From assembly GCA_035079385.1 (NCBI GenBank), contig JAVHKY010000056.1:2356001-2420000 (forward strand): 64,000 nucleotides of DNA. Direction: 5' to 3'. Each line of letters starts with the position of its first letter. Position 1 is the first letter of the stretch. This stretch comes from Aspidiotus rigidus (taxonomy: Eukaryota; Arthropoda; Insecta; Hemiptera; Diaspididae). Made by a program: the position numbers and the translations under genes. The notes beneath the pieces were generated by a model that searched no databases, was not told the origin of the DNA, and saw nothing but the letters and a program-made list of their open reading frames with translations. Positions 37,432 to 47,219 of this stretch are shown here, piece after piece.

Positions 37432-37517
37432 AAAGCACTCCGGTGTATTTGTATTTCTGTGGCTTTATTTGAATTGCTCTGGTCTCTTTTACTCTTTTGA
37501 GTATGTCGTCGTTAGAT
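37432..37517 (-). repeat. Right inverted repeat of PLE-2
   Basis: Reverse complement of 36214-36299. It lies ~75 bp downstream of the PLE-2 stop codon. Confidence 0.85.
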
Positions 37518-37769
37518 ATCTTTGGTCATAACTTAGAGAAATTAATCAATTTAAAGAAGAAAATATTATTAGTATGCTACGTATCAGTGGCGGAAAGGCA
37601 GTTTGCGGAACGAGAGCAGCAAGTGACGTAAGCATACAAGGGAATTGGTTACTTTCCAACACTGATACGTACGATGCTATAATGCAAGATGGGAGGAAAG
37701 GTTCTGTGCACTTTGCATTGGCAGCACTGTCACGCTAGTACACGACTCAACCACGACTCAACGACTATA

Positions 37770-37982
37770 GTCGCGCGCCAAGGTGTTTGAAAAGAGGTGT
37801 GCTCAGCTCAATGTAAACAACAAGGCGCTATATCAGCTGATCTCCATTTAAAACAATGTAAAATCGGAACCGGTTGACGTCACCCGGTTCCGCGTCCCAC
37901 GCATTCTTAAATGTGCGTGCGGGTTGCGTTTTGTTTACAGTCGAACTGAGCACACCTCTTTTCAAACACCTTGGTCGCGCGC
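37770..37982. mobile_element. TIR element with perfect 9-bp target duplication
   Basis: 28-bp perfect inverted repeats beginning CAAGGTGTTTGAAAAGAG (37779) and ending CTCTTTTCAAACACCTTG (37973). They are flanked by the 9-bp direct repeat GTCGCGCGC at 37770-37778 and 37974-37982. A 9-bp duplication suggests Mutator-like (or Merlin); the CAAGGTG terminus is also seen in hAT elements, which make 8 bp. It is 195 bp and non-coding, with a GGAACCGG...CCGGTTCC internal palindrome near 37865-37890. Confidence 0.8.
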
Positions 37983-38025
37983 ATAAAAAGATCTATAATC
38001 AAATTACATGCACTATGATGTAAAG

Positions 38026-38105
38026 CTACAGCGGTTGATTGGTTAGAGTATAGTGTCTTCACGCGCAGAAGACACAAGTTCAAATCCCAGTAACAACGGA
38101 TCAAA
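38026..38105 (+). ncRNA. tRNA-like head of a SINE
   Basis: An A-box-like GGTTGATTGGTTAGAG at 38032-38047 and a B-box-like GTTCAAATCCC at 38078-38088 are spaced as in a tRNA. Between them GTGTCTTC/GAAGACAC forms an 8-bp stem with the 7-base loop ACGCGCA. An over-long anticodon stem and no clear acceptor stem argue against a working tRNA and for a tRNA-derived SINE head. Body sequence may run to ~38340; its end (CCTTTCCGACCATCTTGCAT) is echoed inverted near 37686-37706. Confidence 0.45.
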
Positions 38106-38539
38106 CGACACAACATCAGACCAAAGTACAAATAATACGACAAGAGACGGAATGGCAGACACTGATAAAAGTGGGGACATACACGATACACCGCACTGAG
38201 CTGGAAAGTACTTTCCAATACAGCGGCGAATTTTTTCTTCATCAAGCAGAAAAGACGCGCTTTCCACTAAAAAAACCTCTGCAGAAACACAGCCTTTCCG
38301 ACCATCTTGCATCAAAAATTTATAATACAAGGTGTATAAGATGGAACGATAAGTGTTAAGTTAGGTAGCTACCTTCTTACAAATCAATTTCTTTTTTGCT
38401 AGGAGATCAGCTTCCTTGTTAATCGGTCTCTTCATTGATATATTTTATTTTATTTTTGTCACTCTGAAATTTGAAACTAGATTTTCCTGTTTCATTGGAG
38501 TTAGTCATCTTTGCTTTCGCGTCGATCTTTTTCTGTCTC

Positions 38540-41110
38540 TCATACTAGGGATTTTTAATCGCCAATTGATACTCACGACTTTGACTTAGTAGTGATCTCA
38601 TCGATTTCGGAGCTAACCTCCCGATATATTTATGGAACTTAGCTGGGAGTTTTGTAGGGATTCTTCGTACTAATCTTCTTTCTCCCTCTTCGACTCCATA
38701 CTTCGTTGATTCTAAAAGGTTAAACCATCGCTGAGCATACGTAGCGTTATCACCATTCTTTTCACAGCTCTCATATATTCACCTTGCAAGGGTTGTTTCC
38801 GACATCTATTCTGAGCTTCCTTTCCCCAATAAGTCTTAATTATAAACGCGGATGCTTTACTAATAGACTTACATCTCAACGCGTTTTTTCGAATTTTGTG
38901 CCTTGCACCTTAGTGTACGGGTTCATGTTAATCAATTGACCGAACGCTCTTATTCTCTCAGACGTACGTATTAGGCACCTGATTCATCACTACCTCTTTC
39001 ACCTCTGATAAGAACTCAAATGGGTCTATAGTTTCATTTTTTCAGAATCTGATTGTGCATCTTCATGATATATCTGGGCCCTTCCCGGTCAATCTAGACG
39101 TATAATTCCCCGAGACGTGCTATTGTTTGATTCATAATCTCATCGTCTCGTCTTTGGTAGTAGGTAGGTAGGCCTAACGCCTAATCAGAATCATTCACAG
39201 AGTCATACCTTCGACGTTCATTTCTTCGATAATTGCGATTTTCTCGACAGTCCGGACGACTATTTGTAGGATTTTGATAACCTTTTCTATCATTATCTCG
39301 GCTGCTAGTACTTTCTTCACTCTAGCTTGAGTCTGAGGGACTTAGAGAATACCTCCATTCATATTCCTCGTTCTATATTCGCCCTCGACACTATATGATG
39401 ACCACTCCCTCTCGAATTATCAACCTCATCTCTACATAAATCAGTACGTACACCGATAGCGCTCATTCTTCGATAAGTTTCCTCGATAATTCTGATGATT
39501 ATAAAGTTCCTCGTTTTACCCAGTACCTACTTGACCTAGCTTTTTGATTATGGTCTTGGTTTTTATCTCCTAGGTAGATTTACATTCGAGTGATAATCTT
39601 GCTTGTCCTTCACTTTTTCTTTCATCGTTTTTCCGCGCTGATCATATGAATTTTCATCTAGATATATCTTTCGTGTTCAGCTTCTCGAATCGATATATTC
39701 AGAAGATCATCGTCGTTCTAACCAGATGAGTTGAATGGCCAGTAGGCTGAGTAGGTATTCATCATGAATCCCACAGATTTACGAGCAAAGAATTGAGGTT
39801 CTTCTTTCCAATACAGGTCTTATCTTTGATTTTTCTATTTTCTTCTCTAAGATGATCTATTTCGATCATAAATTTTGTACTCAAATGCTTTCTTCAATCA
39901 TCTTATCACGAGCTTTAATTTCTTTTTTCATTCCTCCTCCCTTGTTTCTGGTGCAGTCAGCTGCTTCAAAGTACAACTTTCAGATTCTTGTACTTTTTTA
40001 CGAGTTTCTGTTTCATTTTATTAATGTCCTCTTCTTCTTCTATATTTATGGGAGGAGTAGTTGGAACAGCTTTTTCATTTCCCACTGAGACTGTATCTTC
40101 AGTCTTCTTATCAGTCATTTCGAGATGCGCGCGGGTTCTATTTTGTTCTAAGTGAATCTTTACTTTTTGAATTTCAGTATTTTTATCAATCACATCTTGT
40201 TCGAGATCTCCAATCACTTCCTGAAGCTGATGTTTTGGTGATTGAGAGATTCGAGCAGACAGATTCTTATCACTCAATTTGTGTTTCAGTAGGTACCTTA
40301 CCACGAGTGTTTGGATGCATTTAGATCGATGATGAACTAGGATATGTATTCTCACTGATGTTTTTCGTTTTAGAGAGGTTCTCACGAGTCACTTGGTATA
40401 GATTAAATTCCTACTTTTTTTTTTAAACCCAAACTTTTAATCTTCGATAGCAAATTTTTAAAGTAAGTATTTTTTTTCATTTTAACAGAATTCTATTAAT
40501 TTACTCGACCTAAATTTCTCATCGATAAAAGACCCTAATTTTCTTCCATTAGACTTTAGGTACATCGAGTAGACAAATATCTTATAACTCGCCGGTCACA
40601 AAATAATATACTTTGAAAATGATTCTTACTTTTCCGTAGTACTTGAACTGTAGCCTTCTTCTTCGTTCACGTTCCGCGCGCGCACTATAATAGTCAAATC
40701 TCTTTGAAAGCACATTAGACTTCTCCAAATGTTCGTCCACGATTTTTCTTTTCCGCTCAACTGATTCCCTTCGATTTTCCTCGACGTCAATTTTCAACCT
40801 ACTCACGACGGATTCCAGGTTGAAATTTTTCGATTGTAATTTCTAAACGGGGTACACACAATGTATTGGGAGATTATAATTCTATCCGTAAATTATTCTT
40901 AGCTTACGTTAAGATGAAAAAATTTAGAAATCATTTCCTACGATACGATCTCTGCATCACTCTGTTTGCTTTGCGGTTATAACTTACAACATTCATGAGA
41001 GACATTTCATCTTGGTCATCACGTGCTGATCTGCCTTCGCTATAGTCTAGCTGAATTCACCATTCCAGTCCATATCTTCCTTTCGAACAAGAGTGAGCAC
41101 TGAGCAGAGC
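38540..41110 (-). pseudogene. Decayed gag-like coding sequence with coiled-coil N-terminus
   Basis: Several minus-strand frames line up N to C. A short acidic start lies near 41105-40998, before a GTAAGT site. Next is a charged helix region from ~40848 (LKIDVEENRRESVERKRK, ERERRRRLQFKYYG). Then comes a coiled-coil frame 40385-39966 (LQEVIGDLEQDVIDKNTEIQ). An R/N/S-rich nucleic-acid-binding-like stretch near 39310-39180 follows (SRDNDRKGYQNPTNSRPD). Last is a capsid-like domain (RCKSISKASAFIIKTYWGKE near 38880; YGVEEGERRLVRRIPTKLP near 38680) ending ~38545. The layout resembles the gag protein of an insect LTR retroelement. The frame is broken many times, no LTRs or pol were found, and a host coiled-coil pseudogene cannot be excluded. 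Confidence 0.5.
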
Positions 41111-41725
41111 ACGGCGTTTTTATTTCATAGCTGTAACAAATTGAATATCAACACAACGACACGAGGCCACTTTTTGATTTGTCAATGTTGGAATTTTTTA
41201 CCTCCAATTGAGAATTTACAGACAACTCATCGACCCAAGTAGCCTTCTTTGAAAATTACTCCGGTAACTTGTCTATCTTCAATCTCTACTTCGCTCGACC
41301 TATTAGATTTCTGAAACAAATGAAAATAAAACTTGAAAAATTGAAAGTTATTGCCCATCAAATAGCAGTATTGCCTTTTCTTGCTAAGAACTATCATAAA
41401 GTGATTGGATATGTCGCTTTGCCGCTTTAGCACGTTATTTAATTTAATTGCGCTAAAGGTAAGTAGGCCTATTCTCGCTCAATGTAAACCTTTGACTCAG
41501 TGTTGCCTTGAAGAGTTTGATTACAAAACGCAATAATTCGGATTTTTCAAAATTAAGTTTGAGATGTCACTTTATGTAAAATTCAACGAGGATTCCATTT
41601 CTGCCATCGGCAGAATTGTACGCGTCCTCTTTCTACCGATAATATCAATTTTCAGAAACTGTTCTGTATCAAAACGCAATACACCAACTTGTGTTCTGCA
41701 ATACTTGCTGTATCGCGTTATCGCG
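41111..41725. other. Non-coding, nothing firm
   Basis: A minus-strand piece at 41310-41225 follows a good acceptor (TTCATTTGTTTCAG) and encodes SNRSSEVEIEDRQVTGVIFK before a stop. It could be another exon-like fragment of the gag-like sequence. Otherwise nothing recognised. Confidence 0.25.
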
Positions 41726-41748
41726 GTTATCCCTTTGACTATATAGTG

Positions 41749-41938
41749 TATGGACTGCGCTAACGTGTATAAAATGAGCGAAAAACGCGTCCACAGATCT
41801 GATAAGCGTAAGCGGCACGCACCACGTTTTGCCTGTATTTTCATAGGACTTGATCGTTGCCGCTTATATCCAAACTCGTGTTGTCTTACCTACGAGATGT
41901 CGTGCCGCGTTACGCGGCGCTTAGCTCAGTCCATACAT
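41749..41938. mobile_element. Inner hairpin of E1, TGGRC-type ends
   Basis: TATGGACTGCGCTAACGTG and the complement of CGCTTAGCTCAGTCCATA are imperfect inverted ends with TA at each edge. The first 19 bases match the right end of the element at 60955-61345 (TATGGACTGCGTTATTGTG) at all but three positions, so it may be a nested insertion of that family. Confidence 0.5.
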
Positions 41939-41943
41939 TACAT

Positions 41944-42069
41944 ATACTCTGTTCACATTAAGGAAGGATAGAAATATGACCTTGAGAACGGAACGGTAGA
42001 TTAAAATTACCCGGAGCGTTCAGTTCTCGAGGTCATATTTCTATCCTTCCTTAACGTGAACGGAGTATA
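41944..42069. mobile_element. Inner palindrome of E1
   Basis: Arms of ~45 bp pair with only a few differences: AAGGAAGGATAGAAATATGA against TCATATTTCTATCCTTCCTT. A ~30-base loop and TA lie at both borders. Extruding such a near-perfect palindrome would give a stable hairpin. No coding capacity. Confidence 0.65.
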
Positions 42070-42089
42070 GTCAAAGGGTTATCCGTACT

Positions 42090-42930
42090 TTGTCGCTTCT
42101 GAGCATATTGTTATGTAGGTTCGCCAGCGTCGATTGAAGAATTATTGATAAGCGGAATAATATCTGTAACATATATGGTATATGGGGATTTTAAAGTTTT
42201 CTTTCAATTGCTCAAAACGGAGCGATTTTAAAGAAAAAAACGCAAAGAATCAAATTGAAAGCGCGTAAAATTTCCAATAGTAAGATGACCTGATTCTCAA
42301 TTGAATTGAAGCAATTTTTCATTTCCCATAAGAATTACATTGAAGAAATTGTCGACAATAGCGACACCTACAATATGCCCAGAAAATCAGGACGGTAGTC
42401 CAAAAAGATGAGAAAAAATAATATATAAATGGCATAATTTAGTATGAATAGTTTCCATACAAAATATGATACACAAAGCTGCCCAAAACTAAACAAGATA
42501 CATATACGGATGCTCAATACAAAACAACATGTAAAACAAAAACTGAAAGGAACACAAAGTTTGTACAGTCAAAATTTACCAGTACATTCATAAAATAGGA
42601 ATTTTTTATTTACACAATAATTGGTCTTTATGCAGTGCCAATCCTGACAAGTCCTTCAGGGGGTTCTTTCCTTTTTTTAGACACTTTTAATGTCTTGTCT
42701 GAGACCGCATCCCTAATATGAAAATCTACAAGTACCCCCACCTTTGTTACTGGATTTTGAGAAACCCCAGCCATTCATCTGATCTAGAAATTTGCAAGTA
42801 TGTACCTTGCTGTTACTTTCATAGAGTATGCTATTTCTTTATTAGCTGTACTTCATAAAACTTTTATACTCTGAGGTTTTTATACTAAGCCTATGCAGTA
42901 TATTACTTATAATCCATTGAAAGGACTCAA
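42090..42930. other. Non-coding; possibly upstream part of the LINE remnant
   Basis: No frame or repeat is recognised up to ~42930, though the plus-strand sequence just before the LINE tail (42890-42935) could be its decayed extension. Confidence 0.3.
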
Positions 42931-42936
42931 AGGGAA

Positions 42937-43345
42937 TACACTCTAACAAATACACAACTTGACAAACTAAGAATAACGCAGAGGTCAATGGAAAGGAACA
43001 TACTGAACATAAGTAAAAAAGATAACGCCAGAATTAGTTAAATAAGAGCAAAACCAAATACTAAAGATGTGGATTTCATGATAAAAAAATTGAAATTTAA
43101 ATACATGATTAGGCCAAAGAAGGATGAATGGAACAAAAAATTACATGAATGGACCCCATATAGACTGAAAAGAAAAATAGGTAAACCCAGAACGAGATGG
43201 AGTAAACAAATTATCGAAAGGGGGTATTAAGTGGACCAGTAGCGTCTAAAACAAAAGTACCCGGAGAAAAATAGGGGAAGGATATGCCTCAGAGTGATGG
43301 GAGCAACGGTATGCTAAACAATGTAGTATAAAAATAAGAGAATCC
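42937..43345 (+). pseudogene. Non-LTR retrotransposon (LINE) reverse transcriptase C-terminus
   Basis: The plus frame from ~42937 reads YTLTNTQLDKLRITQRSMER, then NILNISKKDNARIS and a stop. It resumes with KDVDFMIKKLKFKYMIRPKK and continues through WTPYRLKRKIGKPRTRWSKQ to ~43215, after which it shifts frame. A late WWEQRYAKQC-like piece lies near 43300. The order (L-x-T-Q-R-x-M-E-R-x-I-L, then K-x-K-x-x-x, then G-R/K-P-x-T-R-W-x-x-x-I) is the familiar post-RT thumb and tail of many insect LINEs. The RT catalytic core and endonuclease are absent, as in a 5'-truncated insertion with later stops and frameshifts. Confidence 0.7.
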
Positions 43346-43633
43346 TCAAGTGTACGAGCCGTATTGATACAAAGGAGGAGGAGGCACAAGACACCTAACA
43401 ATAAAAAACTTTTTGTCGTGACTCACAAATTATAATGTCAAATAGAACCTACATAAAACACGAAAAAAGAAAACGAATTTAAAAATAAATTTGTTAGTTG
43501 AAATTAAAAAGAAAAGTAGTCAAAATAAAGTCAAAAAGAACGAAAACTATGTAAAATTTTTCAGAAAATGATGAAAATTTAGAAAAATGATTAAATTTTA
43601 GATTAAAAACCAATGAGAAACGACTAAAGAATT

Positions 43634-43680
43634 GTCTACTACCGGTTTCGGCCGTGCGAGACGACCATCTTCGGGTAGAA
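43634..43680 (-). ncRNA. Hammerhead-like RNA fold, degenerate core
   Basis: On the minus strand: stem I TCTAC, core CCGAAGA (instead of CTGATGA), stem II GGTCGT/ACGGCC with loop CTCGC (all six pairs form, one G-U), GAAA, loopless stem III ACC/GGT, cleavage nucleotide A, stem I 3' strand GTAGA. All three stems form as in the candidate at 23487-23529, but the U4-to-C change in the core probably abolishes cleavage. The same GAAACCGGT block suggests both descend from PLE pLTRs. Confidence 0.5.
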
Positions 43681-43689
43681 TACAGAAAA

Positions 43690-44300
43690 CAACTAAGAGA
43701 AGATCGAACAGAGACAAAAGTACACAGCTTTCATGTCGCAGATGATGCGTCGTTGCGAGAATACTTGAGGAGATAACGTGTAATAGACGTTAGGCATTTC
43801 GAATTAGCCAACATTCAATTCTATTTCCTAGTGAGGGAGTAGGAATAGAAGACAGTTTGTACGAGATGAATTTGGGTTGCAGGTCCAATCCTTCTACAAG
43901 AACACAGATAAGAAAATGATTCGCTGCCTTTCGCACATAGCTTTCATCACCACCCGCCGACGCAATAAGAAATTAACTCAGTTGAAAAAGAGAACAATAG
44001 GGGGAAAGGCGCAAAACGCCTTTTTTTGTATGTCCATCTGTTGTTAGACATTCGTGCTTGTAGATCTGTGTACATTTCTCTTATTAATAAGAGATTTGTA
44101 TGTGTGTTTTTGGTGCTCCTTGTTTGTCCAATGCATTTAGCAAGTAATGATGATTTATAGTCAAAAGCCTTGGTGTAATTTATTTGTATCACATAAATTT
44201 CTATTTGGTATTGTTTGCTTGTTTTTCTCTACTAGAAAGTTCATTGTATTGTGACGTTTCACCGGTCACTGGATAAAAACGATGAAGAGCAGTTATAAAA
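43690..44300 (-). other. Possible PLE terminal region without recognisable ORF
   Basis: Lies between the hammerhead-like fold and a second motif at 44250-44292 (GACGTTTCACCGGTCACTGG followed by GATGAAGAGCAG) that resembles PLE terminal sequence. The minus ORF 43947-44192 was not recognisable as RT or GIY-YIG. Assignment is inference. Confidence 0.2.
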
Positions 44301-46370
44301 AACTGAACTTCAATACAGATCATTATTCCGGCTACCTATTTCTTGGGCTTATATCTATATACACGGATGCTATTCCTGATATTTCCCCAAGGTTCTGGAT
44401 TTCGGTTGAATTATGCAACTTACGGTATCCTTCTCATATTTTCTCAACTCTTCACCTTTCATGTTTTGGCTTGCGTGCTCTCATCACAAGCCGATACGCG
44501 ACAGTATGTAAATGATCTCTGCTTTTTTGGTTACTTACTGCCCGTCTAGAATTTCTCTTATTCTTTGTTCTACTGCTTTGGAGAAAATTTTGTCCAGTGT
44601 AAGACCCAGACTTATCGACCTCTAATATGTTATTTTGTTTTTTTTTTGCCTTTTCTAAATAGGTATACGAGACGATTGATATGATCAGTTCTTAATTACG
44701 TCGATCCGATATTTTATCCATTATTTCTGTCTTTAGGAATTGAATGGTTTCAAGGCTTATTTCTACCATACCTCCAAGTTCCAGCTCTGTCCGTGGAGAG
44801 GGAAAGAACATTTCAAGAAAATCACTGAACACATACTTCTGAGCTTCTTATACACAAAAGTATCTAACTCTCTATATGTTACTAGTCTTCAAGGACGCTG
44901 GAGTTGACCTTGGCTGCAGTCGGTCGCAAGAAAAAAATTAAATTTCTTTAAAATGCAAATCATTTGTAGACTGTTTGATCATGATACATTTTTCACTCGC
45001 ATGGAATTATGGGTTTAGTGTATATTTTGAATTTCAAGATGACGACGTAGTGTGAGAGAGTATTAGCCTAACATCACTTGAAATGATGATGAGAATATCG
45101 AACGAATATTGAACATTGATTTCTATAGGCTCGAAAACATTTGACAGAACATTTTATACACCTCTTCTTTTCATAGGAGTACTCCTGTATACTAAAGACG
45201 CAAACAGAAATGGGAGAGCGCGTGCACGTTAGTACGAGTAGTCTGTTTGTAGTTACAAATAGAGTAAAAAGCTACAATTCGACGTGAAAAGGAAATCTAT
45301 TGTATCCCCGCAAAAGGATAAGCTACCAAATCTGAATATCAAATCTTAAGTGCTTTTTTTTCAAACTTTTCCTTATAAGCGATGAAGGAGAAGTGAAAGA
45401 ATATAAGCGATGGAATTGTTATAGAAGCACGTGATTCGCGGTTTTCCGCGTAAGTAAAGGCGATTCGTACTTGCCCATAATAGAACTGAATAATAGCTAA
45501 CAAGTCTCAACGTATGGATACTTTCGTACAAATAGCTAGCCAAACCATACATCACTCGATGCTAGCCAACCTTTTATTATTCATCCATAATATGAGAAGG
45601 GGAAAAGGAGAAAATAAAATTCATCCGCAGTCATGTAGTCGCTGACAAGATTATACTTTTTTCATAAGATCAGCTAGCATGTACCTATAGGTATAGCGCA
45701 CATGGTGTAGAACCAAGTGGTCGAAAATGAAAGTGAATATACCTACGCTCTGTTTACGGGTATAAAGGATACAGCTATTCTTTTTCACTCCGTCTTTTTT
45801 TTTTCAAGGGGAAAAGAAAAATAAATTAAAAAGGAAGAATAATTTGGTCTCGCGTTAAAATTACATTTAAAAGTATGCATAGGTATACGAATAATTTATT
45901 CTTGAGAAAAGAAGAATAAGAAAATGTCGACAAAAAATGATTAATGAAGCGACAAAATGCGAAAAATTTTGCAAATAAATCGCGATTAAAACTATTTTAC
46001 CTGGATACGATTTATTTATTGTTTCGTTTGTATAGGCTCGATATTTTTCAGTATTCGTGTACAAAATACGGTTACAACTATAGGTACCAAAACTCTATCC
46101 TATTGGCGGGTATAGAGAAATATTATGTTAGAAGAAAGCGCAATGCTATCGCGTTGTGTATCAATATCATTCGAATAACGAGTGATTGATATACTGTTCG
46201 AGCGCTACAGGTGGCCCTCAAAACGTTAGGTCAGTAAAACATTCCTAGCAGACTTCGTGGCCACAGGTCGTCATATTTCGAATATAAATATTATTTCGTA
46301 CGAGGAATTCTTCTTCCCCATGGTATTTTTACCTAGGTACCTATCTTCCTTTTATTCGTCGTTCGATGGC
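44301..46370. other. Non-coding, nothing recognised
   Basis: AT-rich, with purine/pyrimidine tracts near 45790-45850. ORFs at 44282 (+), 45373 (-) and 45944 (+) lack features. Confidence 0.35.
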
Positions 46371-46372
46371 TG

Positions 46373-46462
46373 AATTCCTATCACACCTTCAACCGTAGGT
46401 ACTGCACCAGACTGCATGGTTCCAACTTCCCAGAACGAGTACAATCCGCCTCCTACTTGTAC
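46373..46462 (-). CDS. Possible terminal exon fragment
   Basis: The minus frame from ~46462 to a TAA near 46358 reads VGGGLYSFWEVGTMQSGAVP and continues GVIGIQPSNDE. It is Gly-rich and protein-like. It is too short to judge, and the acceptor (AAGTAG) is weak. Unknown product, possibly chance. Confidence 0.15.
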
Positions 46463-46795
46463 ATATAGTTAAGAAATACAAACATCACACCAGTCGCACT
46501 AATACCCTAAATAAAACCTACCGTGACATTATCCACTGTGAGATTCCTTTGATTCCTGATGACTACCCAAAACCTGATCCGACAAAGAAGTAAGCCGAAG
46601 TATAATAAATTAAAGTTTCCTCTTTTATTTCTATTCATTCTTTATCGCTCATTGTCTCCATGTGAAAATAATATGGTTTATCGATTTTGGAGTTCCGGTT
46701 ACCGTACCTTTGAGAAATTCCAGGTAGCGCTCGACCTATTCAATTCCCTTGTAATGCTACTTGCTGTCATTCTGTCATTGATGCTTGTATTTTCC

Positions 46796-47216
46796 ATCAA
46801 AAGCAGAGATGGAAAGTTATTGAAAAGAGAAACCTTTTTTGGAAGTGAAAAGCGAAAGCAAAAAGCGAAACAAATGTCAAAAAAGCGAAAAGCGCAAAGC
46901 GTACAGCGAAAAGCGCAAAGCGAAAAGCGCGAAGCAAAAGCTTTTCATTTTTGCGTTCTTTTTTTTTTTACTTGATTGTCTGAAAATTGTGAAAAAGTGA
47001 AAAGCGAAAAGTTTTTAGCGAAACGCAATACCTTTTTTGGAAGCGAAAAGGGTAAGCGAAAAGTTAAACAAAAGTCAAAAAAGCAAAAAGTGAAAAGTGA
47101 TAGCTATATTTCCGAAGGTCAGAAGCGAAGGTCAGAAGCGAAATTGAAAAGCGAAATCGAAAAGCGATAGCGTTTTTGATTGCGTTATTGAATTGCTTTC
47201 CATCTCTGATCAAAAA
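46796..47216. mobile_element. hAT-type MITE filled with GCGAAAA repeats
   Basis: Ends CAGAGATGGAAAGTTATTGA (46804) and TGAATTGCTTTCCATCTCTG (to 47208) are inverted repeats. The adjacent 8-mers ATCAAAAG (46796-46803) and ATCAAAAA (47209-47216) form a target duplication with one mismatch, the hAT signature. The 405-bp interior is mostly AAGCGAAAAGCG-type tandem sequence plus a T9 run. It creates Lys/Arg/Glu-rich pseudo-ORFs (46559-46975, 46976-47170) that are not genes. Confidence 0.75.
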
Positions 47217-47219
47217 TGT

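Larger units (their letters stand above)
36214..37517 (+). mobile_element. Penelope-like element PLE-2, compact 5'-truncated copy inside inverted repeats
   Basis: A 1.3-kb unit consisting of an 86-bp left arm, a 3' fragment of a PLE ORF (RT palm onward plus GIY-YIG), about 75 bp of 3' tail, and the inverted right arm. PLEs are known for terminal repeats in direct or inverted order and for 5' truncation. Here truncation falls exactly at the arm. No target duplication was identified outside the arms. Confidence 0.75.
41726..42083. mobile_element. CCTTTGACTATA-family MITE, copy E1
   Basis: Inverted ends CCTTTGACTATA (41732-41743) and TATAGTCAAAGG (42066-42077) are bordered by the 6-bp direct repeat GTTATC at 41726-41731 and 42078-42083. 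The 346-bp interior is almost entirely two hairpins. One has ends TATGGACTGCGCTAA (41749) and TTAGCTCAGTCCATA (to 41938). The other has ~45-bp arms starting TACTCTGTTCACATTAAGGA (~41946-41990) and its complement (~42021-42067). It may be one complex MITE or smaller MITEs nested in a short host. Confidence 0.7.

Noticed and set aside
36214..37517. Cut-and-paste DNA transposon, because of the inverted repeats
   Set aside because: The enclosed protein is clearly YVDD reverse transcriptase plus GIY-YIG nuclease, i.e. a Penelope-like retroelement.
38026..38105. A functional tRNA gene
   Set aside because: A and B boxes are present, but the anticodon stem is 8 bp and no 7-bp acceptor stem can be drawn, so a SINE head is more likely.
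43947..44192. PLE reverse transcriptase fragment
   Set aside because: No RT or GIY-YIG motif could be identified; only the neighbouring terminal-type motifs hint at a PLE.
46559..47170. Lys/Arg-rich ORFs of 138 and 64 codons that look like nuclear basic proteins
   Set aside because: They are translations of the GCGAAAA tandem array inside a hAT-type MITE.
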